The notes under the pieces were generated by a model, which ran no database searches, had not been told where the DNA came from, and worked only from the letters and a program-made list of their open reading frames with translations. From Candidatus Bathyarchaeota archaeon (GTDB taxonomy: Archaea > Thermoproteota > Bathyarchaeia > Bathyarchaeales > Bathycorpusculaceae), in the NCBI GenBank assembly GCA_026014735.1, contig JAOZHT010000004.1:29321-93320 (forward strand): a stretch of DNA of 64,000 bases. The letters run 5' to 3'. A program made the translations under genes and the position numbers. Of the stretch, positions 1 to 8,868 are shown piece by piece. Position 1 is the stretch's first letter. The number at the start of each line of letters is the position of its first letter.

Positions 1-637
1 CCATCAGATCTAAACTTCCCCTCAGACTCCAAACGGTCTCGGGGCGGTAATGGATACAGAAGGGGCTATAGCAGGGCACAACACGGTAGCCCTTGGCGGT
101 TATCCAGTCTTTGATGTAGGCGTCCTCGAATACATGCAGGTCAGGGGGGATATGTATGTCCCGCATGAGGCTACTTCGGATGAGAGTGTCATGGGTGCCT
201 CCTCGAACCTCAAAAATCTTGCGGGTGGTCGTGAGAAACAGCCGCAGCGTCTTGGGCTTGGTTATGGTGGACCAAACCTCAATGCCCCATACTGCCCCAA
301 CGTCGGGTCCGATGTATTTTTTGGCTTTCTCATACCAGCCCTGGCAGAGCACCACGTCGCTGTCCACAAACATAAACCACTCCGTTTCAACGTTTTCAAT
401 GCCTCGTTGGCGCGCGGTGGCGCGGGTGCCCCCATCGAGGATTACTTTTACGTTGCCGTATCTGCGGTTGAAGTCCTCAAGGATCCTGTGGGTGCCGTCG
501 ACGGAGTAACCGTCCACCACAATCAATCGTGCAACCGGCACGTTCTGGTAGATGGATTCGATGCAGCGGCGAAGCATACGCTGGCTGTTTTTGGTTATCA
601 GGACCACATCGATTGAGTCATCAGCCACCGCATTCAC
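1..637 (-). CDS. Family 2 glycosyltransferase, partial (C-terminus beyond the window)
   Basis: A GT-A fold family 2 glycosyltransferase that probably builds surface glycans or glycolipids in the cytoplasm. The protein opens with VVLITKNSQRMLRRCIESI, followed by LIVVDGYSVDGT and the metal-binding FVDSDVVL (the DxD motif). The frame is open to the left edge, so only about 212 residues are visible. The GTG start overlaps the TGA of the upstream methyltransferase as GTGA, which implies translational coupling; a TAG lies a few codons upstream in frame. The sugar substrate cannot be read from the sequence. Confidence 0.85.
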   Translation of the reverse strand, partial: MNAVADDSIDVVLITKNSQRMLRRCIESIYQNVPVARLIVVDGYSVDGTHRILEDFNRRYGNVKVILDGGTRATARQRGIENVETEWFMFVDSDVVLCQGWYEKAKKYIGPDVGAVWGIEVWSTITKPKTLRLFLTTTRKIFEVRGGTHDTLIRSSLMRDIHIPPDLHVFEDAYIKDWITAKGYRVVPCYSPFCIHYRPETVWSLRGSLDLM

Positions 638-1296
638 TTCCTTGCCGCTATCCTAACGGTTAATCCATACGTTGGAAAGCGAAACGACCTAAAAAACAGC
701 TTGCCCCCAAACCGAGCAGCCAAATCATAGAAGGACTCCACAGATAAAGCCCCAAACCCTAAACGTCCAGTAACTGTTTCCCACTCCGCCTGCGTTCGGG
801 TGCTTATGTGTGTTTGGTCGTAGTCCCGCATCAGCCTACGCAGGGGCTTCTCCACCTTCCGGTTTGGGGTGGTGCAGACAAGTACGCCTCTGCAGACCTT
901 AAACATGCCGTATAGCGCCTGCTCAGGATGGGGCAGATGCTCCAGCACATCAAAACACGTGACCAAATCAAACGTATCGGCCTGAAAGGGCAAAGCGGTT
1001 TGGGCGTCGCCGACCAAAAATTCGCCGCTGCCAGCCTTCGCCTGCCTCGTGCCCCATGCGGAAACATCCATGCCCACGGCTTGGTAGCCTGATTCTGAGA
1101 GGGCCTGCGTGGTGAATCCGTAGGCGCAGCCGACGTCTAATGCTTGTTTACCCTGACCGTTTAAAAGGGGCATGTTGAGGGTTTGGGAGGCCCACTGTAA
1201 TACTTCCAGTACATGCCGCTTAACCAGCTGCTGTTTTAGCGTGTACTTTCTTGTTTGGAAGTAACTCTGGGTGTATGCCAATCCGGTGCCCGCCAT
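634..1296 (-). CDS. Class I SAM-dependent methyltransferase
   Basis: A 220-residue Rossmann-fold methyltransferase. The SAM motif I DVGCAYG is at residues 54-60, the post-I acidic residue is in GMDVS at about 75-79, and DVLEHLPHP at about 116-124 is typical of the UbiE/Methyltransf_11 group. The substrate is unknown. Because it is translationally coupled (GTGA) to a glycosyltransferase, modification of a glycan or lipid is a reasonable inference. The ATG start gives a normal length for the family. Confidence 0.85.
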   Translation of the reverse strand: MAGTGLAYTQSYFQTRKYTLKQQLVKRHVLEVLQWASQTLNMPLLNGQGKQALDVGCAYGFTTQALSESGYQAVGMDVSAWGTRQAKAGSGEFLVGDAQTALPFQADTFDLVTCFDVLEHLPHPEQALYGMFKVCRGVLVCTTPNRKVEKPLRRLMRDYDQTHISTRTQAEWETVTGRLGFGALSVESFYDLAARFGGKLFFRSFRFPTYGLTVRIAARK

Positions 1297-1454
1297 TATC
1301 TTTTATGCGGGGTTGCTTTTATGTTCAAGCCCAAATCACCCTGCCCGCGGCACAGAGGAAAACAACAAAAACACAGGTGCAACTGATAACGGTTTTATAG
1401 TTGTCCAGACTGAATACTCTAAACAAAAAGTTAAGCGGCAGTGAAAATTAAGGT

Positions 1455-2489
1455 TTGACAACGGGCATAAAAAAGGCATTATCCATCGCGAGGCGTTCCT
1501 TGGCTTCAGGTAAACCCCATCATGCACAGTGGCTAGTTACCAGAAAATGCAACTACCGCTGCGTAGGCTGCAACGTCTGGAAAGAACAGGATCCCAATGA
1601 ACTGTCAACCGAAGAAATAAAGAAGGGGCTAGACATCCTCAAAAACGCAGGCATAATCGAGCTGGTTATCTCAGGCGGCGACCCCCTGCTAAGGCCCGAC
1701 ATCGGCGAAATCCTCGATTACGCCTCAGAGCGCTTCGTCACAACCGTCTACGATAACGGCAGCATGGCGGCAAAAAAAATTGATCTGCTGCGCAAAGTCG
1801 ATTTTGTCGCGTTATCCATCGACAGCCTAGATGAAGCCAAGAACGATTACATCAAGGCGGTTCCGGGCGCCTGGAAAAACGCCATGGCAGCCGTCGAATT
1901 GCTCCAGAAGGAAAAGCTCCCCGTGAGCGTTACCCCCACGATTAGCCAAAAGAACCTCTATGAAATCGTGGATATAACCAATTACTTCACCGGCAGGGGC
2001 GTCCCAGTGTGGTACTGCCTCTACAGCTATGACACCTCCGAGGACAGCAAGCAGCTCTTCAGGATAGGTAAAGCAAACGACGAATTCGTAATAACAGACA
2101 AAAAAGCCATGGTGAACCTCTGCAACCAACTTATCGAAATGAAGAAAACAAACAAGAACATACTGATGACCACCAAGCTCCTTGAGACACTCCGCAGCCT
2201 CTTTGACGAGGAACAGCGAACCTGGAAATGCCAAGCACTCAGCAGCTTCTTGGTGGTGGATCACCTCGGCAGAGTTGCGCCTTGCCACAGCAGAAACTAT
2301 TTGGGCAGCGTCTTTGATTTACCGCAGAAAATGAAAAGCGAAGAGTTCAAGGCTCTACGCAAGGACCTCCATGACTGCACCCAATGCAACTACCTCTGCT
2401 ACGTATTCTACTCCCTATACGGCTCCCCCAGGGGTCACATTGCCCTAGCAAGGGAACAGTGGAAAAACGCCAAGCTGCTCCTCAAGTAG
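1455..2489 (+). CDS. Radical SAM protein with C-terminal SPASM-like cysteines
   Basis: A 344-residue radical SAM enzyme. CNYRCVGC at residues 32-39 is the CxxxCxxC motif that binds the SAM-cleaving 4Fe-4S cluster, and SGGDPLLR at about 73-80 is the GGE-like SAM-binding motif. The C-terminus carries more cysteines (near 259 and 277, then a CTQCNYLC group near 310-317), as in SPASM/twitch proteins that bind extra clusters. The likely start is a TTG just after an AAGG; a stop lies immediately upstream in frame. It is transcribed divergently from the methyltransferase and ends 5 bp from a convergent gene. The substrate is unknown; peptide or lipid modification are both possible. Confidence 0.85.
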   Translation: MTTGIKKALSIARRSLASGKPHHAQWLVTRKCNYRCVGCNVWKEQDPNELSTEEIKKGLDILKNAGIIELVISGGDPLLRPDIGEILDYASERFVTTVYDNGSMAAKKIDLLRKVDFVALSIDSLDEAKNDYIKAVPGAWKNAMAAVELLQKEKLPVSVTPTISQKNLYEIVDITNYFTGRGVPVWYCLYSYDTSEDSKQLFRIGKANDEFVITDKKAMVNLCNQLIEMKKTNKNILMTTKLLETLRSLFDEEQRTWKCQALSSFLVVDHLGRVAPCHSRNYLGSVFDLPQKMKSEEFKALRKDLHDCTQCNYLCYVFYSLYGSPRGHIALAREQWKNAKLLLK

Positions 2490-2494
2490 CTTGC

Positions 2495-2740
2495 CTATAG
2501 CTCCAAGTTCTGGATCGCGGAGAAGCACCCCGTGAACATACTTGCCAGCTGCCGACTGTTAGGCTGCGGCGCCTCCATATCTGCAACGCAGGCAATACAG
2601 ATCAAAGATATGTCATTGCTTATCAATCTTGGGCCGGCGTCACGGGGCCGCCTAAGCTCTATGGCAGCGGGCAAAAACAGCAGTGAACCCATAAAAGCCG
2701 AGGTACCCACCAAAGCAGCAACCACCAATTCTATAGCCAA
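2495..2740 (-). CDS. Small membrane protein, hypothetical
   Basis: An 81-residue protein with one hydrophobic helix (ELVVAALVGTSAFMGSLLFL), then the basic stretch ELRRPRD and a polar C-terminus. This pattern makes the minus strand the coding one; the opposite frame is serine-rich and unstructured. The start is uncertain. The frame runs upstream without a stop as AEKPNLRGEEEL but has no ATG, GTG or TTG there, so the TTG at 2740 is used. It follows a glycosyltransferase gene and may be coupled to it. No family recognised. Confidence 0.45.
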   Translation of the reverse strand: MAIELVVAALVGTSAFMGSLLFLPAAIELRRPRDAGPRLISNDISLICIACVADMEAPQPNSRQLASMFTGCFSAIQNLEL

Positions 2741-2768
2741 CTCTTCTTCGCCTCGCAGGTTTGGTTTT

Positions 2769-4007
2769 TCAGCATAATCTCTCTCCTTTACCAGAATGCA
2801 CAGTTTTTACCCAACCATGCTGCCGCCGCCTCAGTTTCGCCGCGGCTAAATCAAAGATGGCAAGCATACAGATGGGCATGTTATAGAGGAAAGTCACCAT
2901 GGATAATGGAACCAGCCACTGCGTTCGCCTCCGACCGTCCAGGTATAAGCCTACGCTGACCTCAAAGAAGGGTGCAAAGTTGCCTACGAAGCTGTAGAGG
3001 GACAGGGGAAGAATGATTGTTAAAGCGAAGAGGTAATAGCTGTTTAGAAGCGGATTCATGTTGGAGCAAATCAGAATTAAACCCATAATGAAGGAAGCAA
3101 ACACCAGAATCGGCATAAAGTAGATGTTAAGCAGCAGCAACCCATCGATTTTCTGCTTCACATCCAGCTTGGTGGTGCAGAGCACACTCCAAAAATGCTT
3201 AAAGAAGCATTGCATATGCCCCTTTGCCCAGCGTTTCCGCTGCCGCCAATACGAAGCCCAAGTGTTAACGGCTTCTTCGTAGCATTCAGCGTTAACGTCA
3301 TATTTTATTCGGTAGCCAGACAGGTAAATCCTAAAAGTCAAATCAGTGTCCTCCGCTAAAACCCCCTCATCCCATCCGCCCAACTGCTCCAGCACACAGC
3401 GGCGAAAACCACCCACGGTGCCCCCGAACTGCGTAATCAACCCCAAAATATCCCTTGCCTCCTGATCAACACGGTAACCGCCCACACGCTCCAACGCCAC
3501 CAGGCGAGTTATCGCATTCTCAGGCTCATTTAGCACCACCACTCTACCCTGGACCGCCCCGACTTTGAGATCAGTGAAGGCGGCGGTAAGTTGCCTGACA
3601 ATCTCTATGGATGGGTAATAGTCAGCGTCAAAGCAGAGGATGATTTCGCCGCGAGCGCCTTTGAAGCCCTCGTTCATGGCGGCGGCTTTGCCAATTCCAC
3701 CGTGGGAGCCGCGGTGCAGCACCTCCATGTAGGGGTAATGTTTTTGGTAGTCGTCAGCGATTTTGCCCGTGTGGTCAGTGGAGGAATCATCGATAACGAT
3801 GATCTGCAGTTTATTTTTGGGGTAGGCCACCTCGGTGAGGCGCTGTAGCAGTCGCCCAAGGACTCTTTCTTCATTTCTAGCGGGGATAAGGATGGATACA
3901 GTTGGCTCAAAGGGGATTGCGGCGGCGGGGACGGTTTTTGGTGGGTTGTTGGCTTTTTTTAGCACCGCCAAAGTGAAGATGTAGTGGCGGATGAGGTAGG
4001 CAAACAT
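2769..4007 (-). CDS. Membrane-bound processive family 2 glycosyltransferase (BcsA/NodC-like)
   Basis: A 412-residue membrane glycosyltransferase. Catalytic motifs are in order: VIDDSSTDHT at about 71-80, the DAD metal site in CFDADYYP at 127-129, the catalytic EDTD at 219-222, and QRKRW at 256-260, the (Q/R)xxRW signature of processive enzymes such as cellulose and chitin synthases. Several membrane helices follow residue 290. It probably polymerises a surface polysaccharide and exports it across the membrane. The frame is open 17 codons upstream of this ATG and would complete the first membrane helix (IIEAIEFFFIALSVL), but holds no ATG, GTG or TTG. The true start may therefore be a non-standard codon near 4057 coupled to the upstream gene. 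Confidence 0.85.
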   Translation of the reverse strand: MFAYLIRHYIFTLAVLKKANNPPKTVPAAAIPFEPTVSILIPARNEERVLGRLLQRLTEVAYPKNKLQIIVIDDSSTDHTGKIADDYQKHYPYMEVLHRGSHGGIGKAAAMNEGFKGARGEIILCFDADYYPSIEIVRQLTAAFTDLKVGAVQGRVVVLNEPENAITRLVALERVGGYRVDQEARDILGLITQFGGTVGGFRRCVLEQLGGWDEGVLAEDTDLTFRIYLSGYRIKYDVNAECYEEAVNTWASYWRQRKRWAKGHMQCFFKHFWSVLCTTKLDVKQKIDGLLLLNIYFMPILVFASFIMGLILICSNMNPLLNSYYLFALTIILPLSLYSFVGNFAPFFEVSVGLYLDGRRRTQWLVPLSMVTFLYNMPICMLAIFDLAAAKLRRRQHGWVKTVHSGKGERLC

Positions 4008-4044
4008 GAGAACGCTTAGAGCGATGAAGAAAAATTCTATGGCT

Positions 4045-4440
4045 TCAATTATCAGCTGCTATCACCTGCGGGGCCCGGAAGCGTAGAAACGTTAGGCTAA
4101 GGGACCAAAAAGAGATAACTAGAAACGAGTTGAAGAGGGGATAACTTATGGTGTAGAGGACTTTGAGGGTGGAATCTGAAACTAAGTTGATGCTGGCGAC
4201 TGAAAGGGTAAGCGCGTGGAAGAGGCAGTTCCATGTGGCGAATAGTATGTTGCCGGCGGTTATCAGGCCCAGTTTGGTGAGGGGGTTGCCTTGGAGTCTG
4301 GACATGAGTGAGATGAAGAGTGCGTTGAAGATTAGCAGGGCGATGGTTGATTGGAAATCTGCTTGAAGGTGGGTTATGAGGAGGGATAGCAGGATTATTT
4401 CCACCAGTAGGAATTCGGCTAGCCGCCTTATCAGTTGCAT
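4045..4440 (-). CDS. Four-helix membrane protein, unknown
   Basis: A 131-residue hydrophobic protein with about four predicted membrane segments (near 8-26, 30-46, 60-85 and 95-120) and a polar tail. It lies directly upstream of, and in the same direction as, the processive glycosyltransferase, with the next frame opening inside its last codons. That suggests one transcript and possibly a partner subunit for glycan synthesis or export. No family recognised. Confidence 0.7.
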   Translation of the reverse strand: MQLIRRLAEFLLVEIILLSLLITHLQADFQSTIALLIFNALFISLMSRLQGNPLTKLGLITAGNILFATWNCLFHALTLSVASINLVSDSTLKVLYTISYPLFNSFLVISFWSLSLTFLRFRAPQVIAADN

Positions 4441-4534
4441 GCTTCTCCCTTCCCGTTTCTCCAGTAATAAGTATTGATAAAGGGCTATTGCATGTTTTGT
4501 GCTTTTAAAGGTGCGGAAACTATGTTTTAGAAGA

Positions 4535-5173
4535 TTAATCTTCTGAATCTGAATCAGATTTTGTAAGAACTAATTTGTCGACCACCCGACAAAGCACCTC
4601 AAACACTTCCACCGCATTCAGACTGTTAGTGTCCAAAACAAAATCAAACGGCGAAAGATCCTCGCCTAAAACAAAACCATAAAGCTGCAGATAAATCGCT
4701 TTAGTATGATCCTCTTTCTCCTTAAGCATCTTAACCGCCTGCTCCAAAGTCAAGTTATCCCTCTGGGCAACCCTTGCAGCTCGGTTCTCAAAAGAGGCTT
4801 CCAGCCAAATCTTAAAGCCGCCGCCCTTATAGAGCCAAGGCATAGTCCAGCTGTCCAGCAAAACATTCCCCTCCGAGGCATACTGAAGCAGCTTATCGTC
4901 AACAGCCTTATCGAATTTGGGGTTGCTGACGCGTTCTTTTAGAAATTTTATGCCAACAGGGTTTTCCCACCAGCCCTCGATGGTTATGTCATATCCCTCA
5001 TCTTTAGCTAGGGCTTTGAGTGCATCGCCGCCAGAGTAGTAGCGGAGCCCATATTTCTCTGCGATTTTCTTTGCCAGAGTGCTTTTGCCCGTGCCCGCCA
5101 TGCCAGAGATGCATATGACCATTTTAGGGGTGGCTTGGCAGGTGTGGTTGGGTTGGGGCATGTTAGGGGTCAT
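4535..5173 (-). CDS. cmk: Cytidylate kinase, archaeal type
   Basis: A P-loop kinase that would phosphorylate CMP/dCMP using ATP. The Walker A GMAGTGKST is at residues 24-32. LDSWTMPWLYK and the lid-like RDNLTLEQAVK resemble archaeal cytidylate kinase (about 180 residues). The ATG used gives 212 residues; the in-frame Met18 (5122, MVICISG) matches the usual family start and may be the true one. Position next to the EMC3-type gene and secY agrees with the common archaeal order around secY, where adk and cmk occur; adk is absent here. Confidence 0.8.
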   Translation of the reverse strand: MTPNMPQPNHTCQATPKMVICISGMAGTGKSTLAKKIAEKYGLRYYSGGDALKALAKDEGYDITIEGWWENPVGIKFLKERVSNPKFDKAVDDKLLQYASEGNVLLDSWTMPWLYKGGGFKIWLEASFENRAARVAQRDNLTLEQAVKMLKEKEDHTKAIYLQLYGFVLGEDLSPFDFVLDTNSLNAVEVFEVLCRVVDKLVLTKSDSDSED

Positions 5174-5186
5174 CTCTATCGGGGAG

Positions 5187-6098
5187 TTACTGTTCTATGG
5201 GCATGACGCCTATTATGCGTTGGGACAGCAGCCCCAGGAATACTGAAAGCAGCGGGTAGAGCCACACAACGGGCAATGGACCAATCCCGGGCAGATATGC
5301 CAGCGAGGTGGTTCCGAAGACTGGAATAAGCACCAGGAACCATACGATGAGGTAAACGAAGGATATGCCGATTTGCAGCATCTGCGGCTTGAACATTTTG
5401 GCCTGCATGTTGTTTATTTGAGATTGCCTCTTCTTGAGCTTCTCCATCTGCTTCTTATCCTGTGCCCGCGCTGCAGCCATGCTTTCCCGGCGGAATTCAG
5501 CCATTTCCTTCTGCATAACACGGTACTGCGCCCAGCCGATGAAGTAGTTAATTAGAACACGGTTTATCCCTGTGTTCAAGAATGCAATGCCCGCAGCAAT
5601 GCCCAGTATCGCCAGTACGGGAAGGAACGTGACAATGTTCACTTGAAAGCTTACATCGTCAATTTGAACTGTAGATGTGGCGGTGGATGCATCTGTAGCC
5701 CACGTGTAGTTCCCTGCTACGACAGGGTTGGTTGCGTCGAACGTAAAGGTTAGGCTTTGCCCCGAACTTAAGCCTTGGCCAGATGGACTCAGGTAGAAGA
5801 CGGATTCCTTGCGGGTTATGGTCCATGACTGCGAGGCAGGCTGCTGGGTTATAGCTGGGTTGGCTATGGCGCTGTAGCCTGCGGGAATCGTGACGTTGAT
5901 GTTGGTTAAGGTGCTATTGTTGGCTGCGTTGGTGATTACGCAGGTGTAGGAGGCAGCTTGATTTACGCCATCATTGTTTGACGAGACGGAAAGAGAATAG
6001 TTTGAAGCTGCCTGGGCAGCGGCGAAAGCACTCACCGCATAAATCACAAATAACGCCACAGTTGCAAGTAAGATTATTTTTTTGTTTAACGCCTTCAT
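5187..6098 (-). CDS. EMC3/TMCO1 (DUF106) Oxa1-superfamily insertase with secreted N-terminal domain
   Basis: A 303-residue membrane protein. It begins with a signal peptide (about 1-28), followed by an Asn/Ser/Thr-rich beta-rich domain (about 30-150) that would lie outside the cell. The C-terminal half is the DUF106 core: a membrane helix near 156-180, a basic coiled hairpin on the cytoplasmic side (about 190-232, rich in Q, K, R and M), then helices near 240-265 and 275-297. DUF106 proteins are archaeal relatives of EMC3, TMCO1 and Oxa1/YidC and help insert membrane proteins, which fits the position near secY. The added extracellular domain is unusual to my knowledge. Confidence 0.8.
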   Translation of the reverse strand: MKALNKKIILLATVALFVIYAVSAFAAAQAASNYSLSVSSNNDGVNQAASYTCVITNAANNSTLTNINVTIPAGYSAIANPAITQQPASQSWTITRKESVFYLSPSGQGLSSGQSLTFTFDATNPVVAGNYTWATDASTATSTVQIDDVSFQVNIVTFLPVLAILGIAAGIAFLNTGINRVLINYFIGWAQYRVMQKEMAEFRRESMAAARAQDKKQMEKLKKRQSQINNMQAKMFKPQMLQIGISFVYLIVWFLVLIPVFGTTSLAYLPGIGPLPVVWLYPLLSVFLGLLSQRIIGVMPIEQ

Positions 6099-6317
6099 TC
6101 TCGGGGCTCTCTTTTTGCGTGGTTATGTCGTTTATGGCTACATGTTCCTCGTTAATAACCATTTTTGCTTCTTAAGAGCCAAAATGAGCAAAACCAAGTT
6201 TCTCAATCGACCAAAAAGTCAGCTTTCAAAAGCCTCCATAGCCAACCTGCAAGCTGGAGCGGGCCAGAAACCAAACGGGCCATAGCCCAGGCCCTCTGGG
6301 AGCCTAAAGCATCTTGC

Positions 6318-6863
6318 CTATTCTGCCTCATTAACTGCTTTAGCAAGCGAACGCGCCCAAACCTCTATGCCTGCCCAGTCGCGAGTGTCATGGATGCGGG
6401 TGGTATCTAAACCGTTTCTGCGTAGGCTTTTGCGGTTAACCCTAACCATGATGTCAACGACTAAGCCGTGGCTATGACTGAAATCTAGGTAGCCGCCAAA
6501 ATAGCCTAAGGCTAAAGGCTGCAAACCGTGTTCATCAGCGGTTTTTTGCAGATATTGACATTTTGCTTCTTCACGTTTTTGGTCCTTGCGGTCGGCCATC
6601 TGGCAGCTGACAAACAGCGCGGTCTTTTTGGTTTGAAGCGTCTGCTTGTTTTTGCTGAGGAACTCTATTGATTCTTTAGTCCATTTGTCCGCTCGCATCC
6701 CGCTACCCACCACGATTAAGTCGTAGCCGCCTATGTCTGAGGGGGCATCTTTTGCGTCGACTATTTCGGCGGGGATGCCTTCATCTGATAACGCTGCGCC
6801 GATTGCCTGTGCCACCTTAACGGTGCCGCCCCATCTTGTGCCATAGATTACAAGAGCCTTCAT
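6318..6863 (-). CDS. Flavodoxin-like protein (flavodoxin_5/HemG type)
   Basis: A flavodoxin-fold protein of 181 residues. The FMN phosphate loop is YGTRWGGTVKVAQ near the N-terminus, and DLIVVGSGMRADKW is the second flavin loop. Such proteins shuttle electrons, or resemble HemG protoporphyrinogen oxidase. The ATG at 6863 is preferred to a TTG four codons upstream because the fold begins at MKALVIYGTR. It sits between secY and the DUF106 gene, where many archaea have adenylate kinase. Three other flavodoxin-type or redox genes occur in the window. Confidence 0.8.
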   Translation of the reverse strand: MKALVIYGTRWGGTVKVAQAIGAALSDEGIPAEIVDAKDAPSDIGGYDLIVVGSGMRADKWTKESIEFLSKNKQTLQTKKTALFVSCQMADRKDQKREEAKCQYLQKTADEHGLQPLALGYFGGYLDFSHSHGLVVDIMVRVNRKSLRRNGLDTTRIHDTRDWAGIEVWARSLAKAVNEAE

Positions 6864-7002
6864 CGTGTTTTCCAACGTTCATTGCAGAATTAGCCATAGT
6901 TCAGTTTAAAGTGGCATATTAAGCATGTCATGAAGATGAGAATAAAGCGATGAATAGCAACAAAAAGTGAAAAGGGGAACCCGCGGCTTTGCGGGTCGAG
7001 GC

Positions 7003-8436
7003 TTAATCGCCCAGGATTCGTCTGAACGCTGGGAACATTTCTGCGGCGCGTTCACGCATCAGCAGCTCATAGTACTGGTATATGATGCCCACTGATAGCA
7101 GGATACCGGTGCCTGTACCGAAGGCGCCTAGGAAATCCGATAGCCCAGCTAAGAGACCGACGAATATGCCGCCCAGCACCGTCACGACGGGGATGTAGCG
7201 TTTAAGTATGGCTTCGATGGGACGTTCGCTGCGGCGGTAACCGGGGATCTGCATGCCGCTGTCCATGAGTTGCTTAGCGACTTTGCTGGGACCTAAGCCG
7301 CCGACTTCCAGCCAAATCAGGGAGAACACGGCACAGAAAGCCACGATGATTGCGAGGTATGCGGCTGCCTGCAACGGGTCAGCTAGGACACCTTGTATGT
7401 TACGCGGAGCCGTCACGTAGTAGGCTAAGCCGCCCACAGGTTGAACACTGACGCTGCCATCGGACCCGACGGTTTGGTTGTAGTCGCCGATTATTTGGAA
7501 AAAGAGATTGGTGCCTGGTGCGGGTGTTCCAAGTTGACTCCAAAGTAGCTGGCTGAAGAAGTAGACGTTGGCGAATAATGCGGAGGCGAAGATGACGGGT
7601 AGGTTGCTGACGTAGAGGAGTTTGATTGGGTAGCGGCTGCGGAAGCCTTTGTAGCCGGCGTAGCTCATGGGGAGCTCAACGCGGACACCCTGCAAGTAGA
7701 TAACGATGAGGAACACAACGATGGTTGCGATTAACCCTATTAGGGAGGGGTAAACGCCGCCTGCGGTGCCAAACACCCATTCTAGCCCTGTTATGCCGCC
7801 GCCGAGTAGCTGTGATAGTGCACCGACGAATAAGCCGGTGGGCGGCGCGAACATAGACCAGAGTATGCTCTGGGCGACACCTGCCATGATGAAGAGACTG
7901 ATACCGCTGCCTAGACCCCAGCCTTTCTGGACAAGTTCATCCATTAACATAACGATTATACCTGCGGCTAGGAGCTGCACGAAAATCACAATTATTACCC
8001 CGAATCCCAATTCGTCCAAAGTACCATACATGCCGCTGAGGATGTAGGCGCCGCCTTGAACTGCGGTGAGGATTATGCTGAAGACTTTGCTGGCTGAGGT
8101 GAATAGTCCTCGGTCTTCAGGGTTTGATAAATCGCATTTTATGATGCCGGAGCCTGCGAGAAGCTGGAGAATTAAGCCTGCCGTGACGATGGGGCCGATG
8201 CCAAGCTCCATCAGTGTGCCCTGGTTTGAGGCGAAGATAACGCGGAGTTGACCGAATCTGTCTGAGGCGGTTGAACTTACGCCGTAGAGTGGAATCTCGG
8301 TCATCACTAGGAAGACGACTAGGACAAGGGCGGTCCAGAAGATTTTTTCGTTAAAGCTAACTTTGCGTGCGGGCTTTTTGATTTCAGGTAAAACTCTGCC
8401 TACAGGCTTGAATAGGCTGAGGAATCTTCCGGCCAT
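7003..8436 (-). CDS. secY: Protein translocase subunit SecY
   Basis: The 477-residue core of the Sec61/SecYEG channel, which moves proteins across and into the membrane. About ten hydrophobic helices, the plug-region start TEIPLYGV, the cytoplasmic loop YRRSERPIEAILKRYIP and the C-terminal YQYYELLMRERAAEMFP are all typical of archaeal SecY. It starts 9 bp after the L15 stop and shares its transcript, the standard spc-operon arrangement. Confidence 0.97.
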   Translation of the reverse strand: MAGRFLSLFKPVGRVLPEIKKPARKVSFNEKIFWTALVLVVFLVMTEIPLYGVSSTASDRFGQLRVIFASNQGTLMELGIGPIVTAGLILQLLAGSGIIKCDLSNPEDRGLFTSASKVFSIILTAVQGGAYILSGMYGTLDELGFGVIIVIFVQLLAAGIIVMLMDELVQKGWGLGSGISLFIMAGVAQSILWSMFAPPTGLFVGALSQLLGGGITGLEWVFGTAGGVYPSLIGLIATIVVFLIVIYLQGVRVELPMSYAGYKGFRSRYPIKLLYVSNLPVIFASALFANVYFFSQLLWSQLGTPAPGTNLFFQIIGDYNQTVGSDGSVSVQPVGGLAYYVTAPRNIQGVLADPLQAAAYLAIIVAFCAVFSLIWLEVGGLGPSKVAKQLMDSGMQIPGYRRSERPIEAILKRYIPVVTVLGGIFVGLLAGLSDFLGAFGTGTGILLSVGIIYQYYELLMRERAAEMFPAFRRILGD

Positions 8437-8445
8437 TTAGCAGCT

Positions 8446-8868
8446 TTACTCCTCGAAGGCTTCTGCTTCTGCTTCTGGGAGAACCAGCTTGCCGCCGGCA
8501 TCCTCGATTTTCTGCTGGGCAGATTTAGAGGCTGCAGCAACCTGCACGGTTAAGGCTCTGGTTATTTTGCCTGTGCCGAGCAGTTTAGTGTAACCGAGTT
8601 CGGTTAAGTTGATTTCGGCGCCTTTTGCCAACTGGTCGAGTTTCTGCAGGTTAATGGTGCTTTCATATCGGTTTATGCTCTGCGGAGAAGTGAATCCGTG
8701 TTTCCCAAAGTACCCTGGGTCAATGTTTTGGATTTTGCTCCAGAGGTGCTTGTGGCGTCCAACTCTGCGGTTGCCTTTGCTACCTGAATCTCGGTGTTGC
8801 CCGATTCTTCCGTAACCTTGTGTTCGTGAACCTCGGAATTTCCTGATTTTTCTAAGTTTATGGGGCAT
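8446..8868 (-). CDS. rpl15: Ribosomal protein L15 (uL15)
   Basis: A 140-residue large-subunit protein, archaeal form. The basic Gly-rich N-terminus KFRGSRTQGYGRIGQHRDSG and the KLLGTGKITRALTVQVAAAS core are diagnostic. The ATG lies 11 nt inside the 3' end of the upstream Hsp20 gene, so the two are probably co-translated. L30, its usual upstream neighbour, is more than 4 kb away. Confidence 0.97.
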   Translation of the reverse strand: MPHKLRKIRKFRGSRTQGYGRIGQHRDSGSKGNRRVGRHKHLWSKIQNIDPGYFGKHGFTSPQSINRYESTINLQKLDQLAKGAEINLTELGYTKLLGTGKITRALTVQVAAASKSAQQKIEDAGGKLVLPEAEAEAFEE

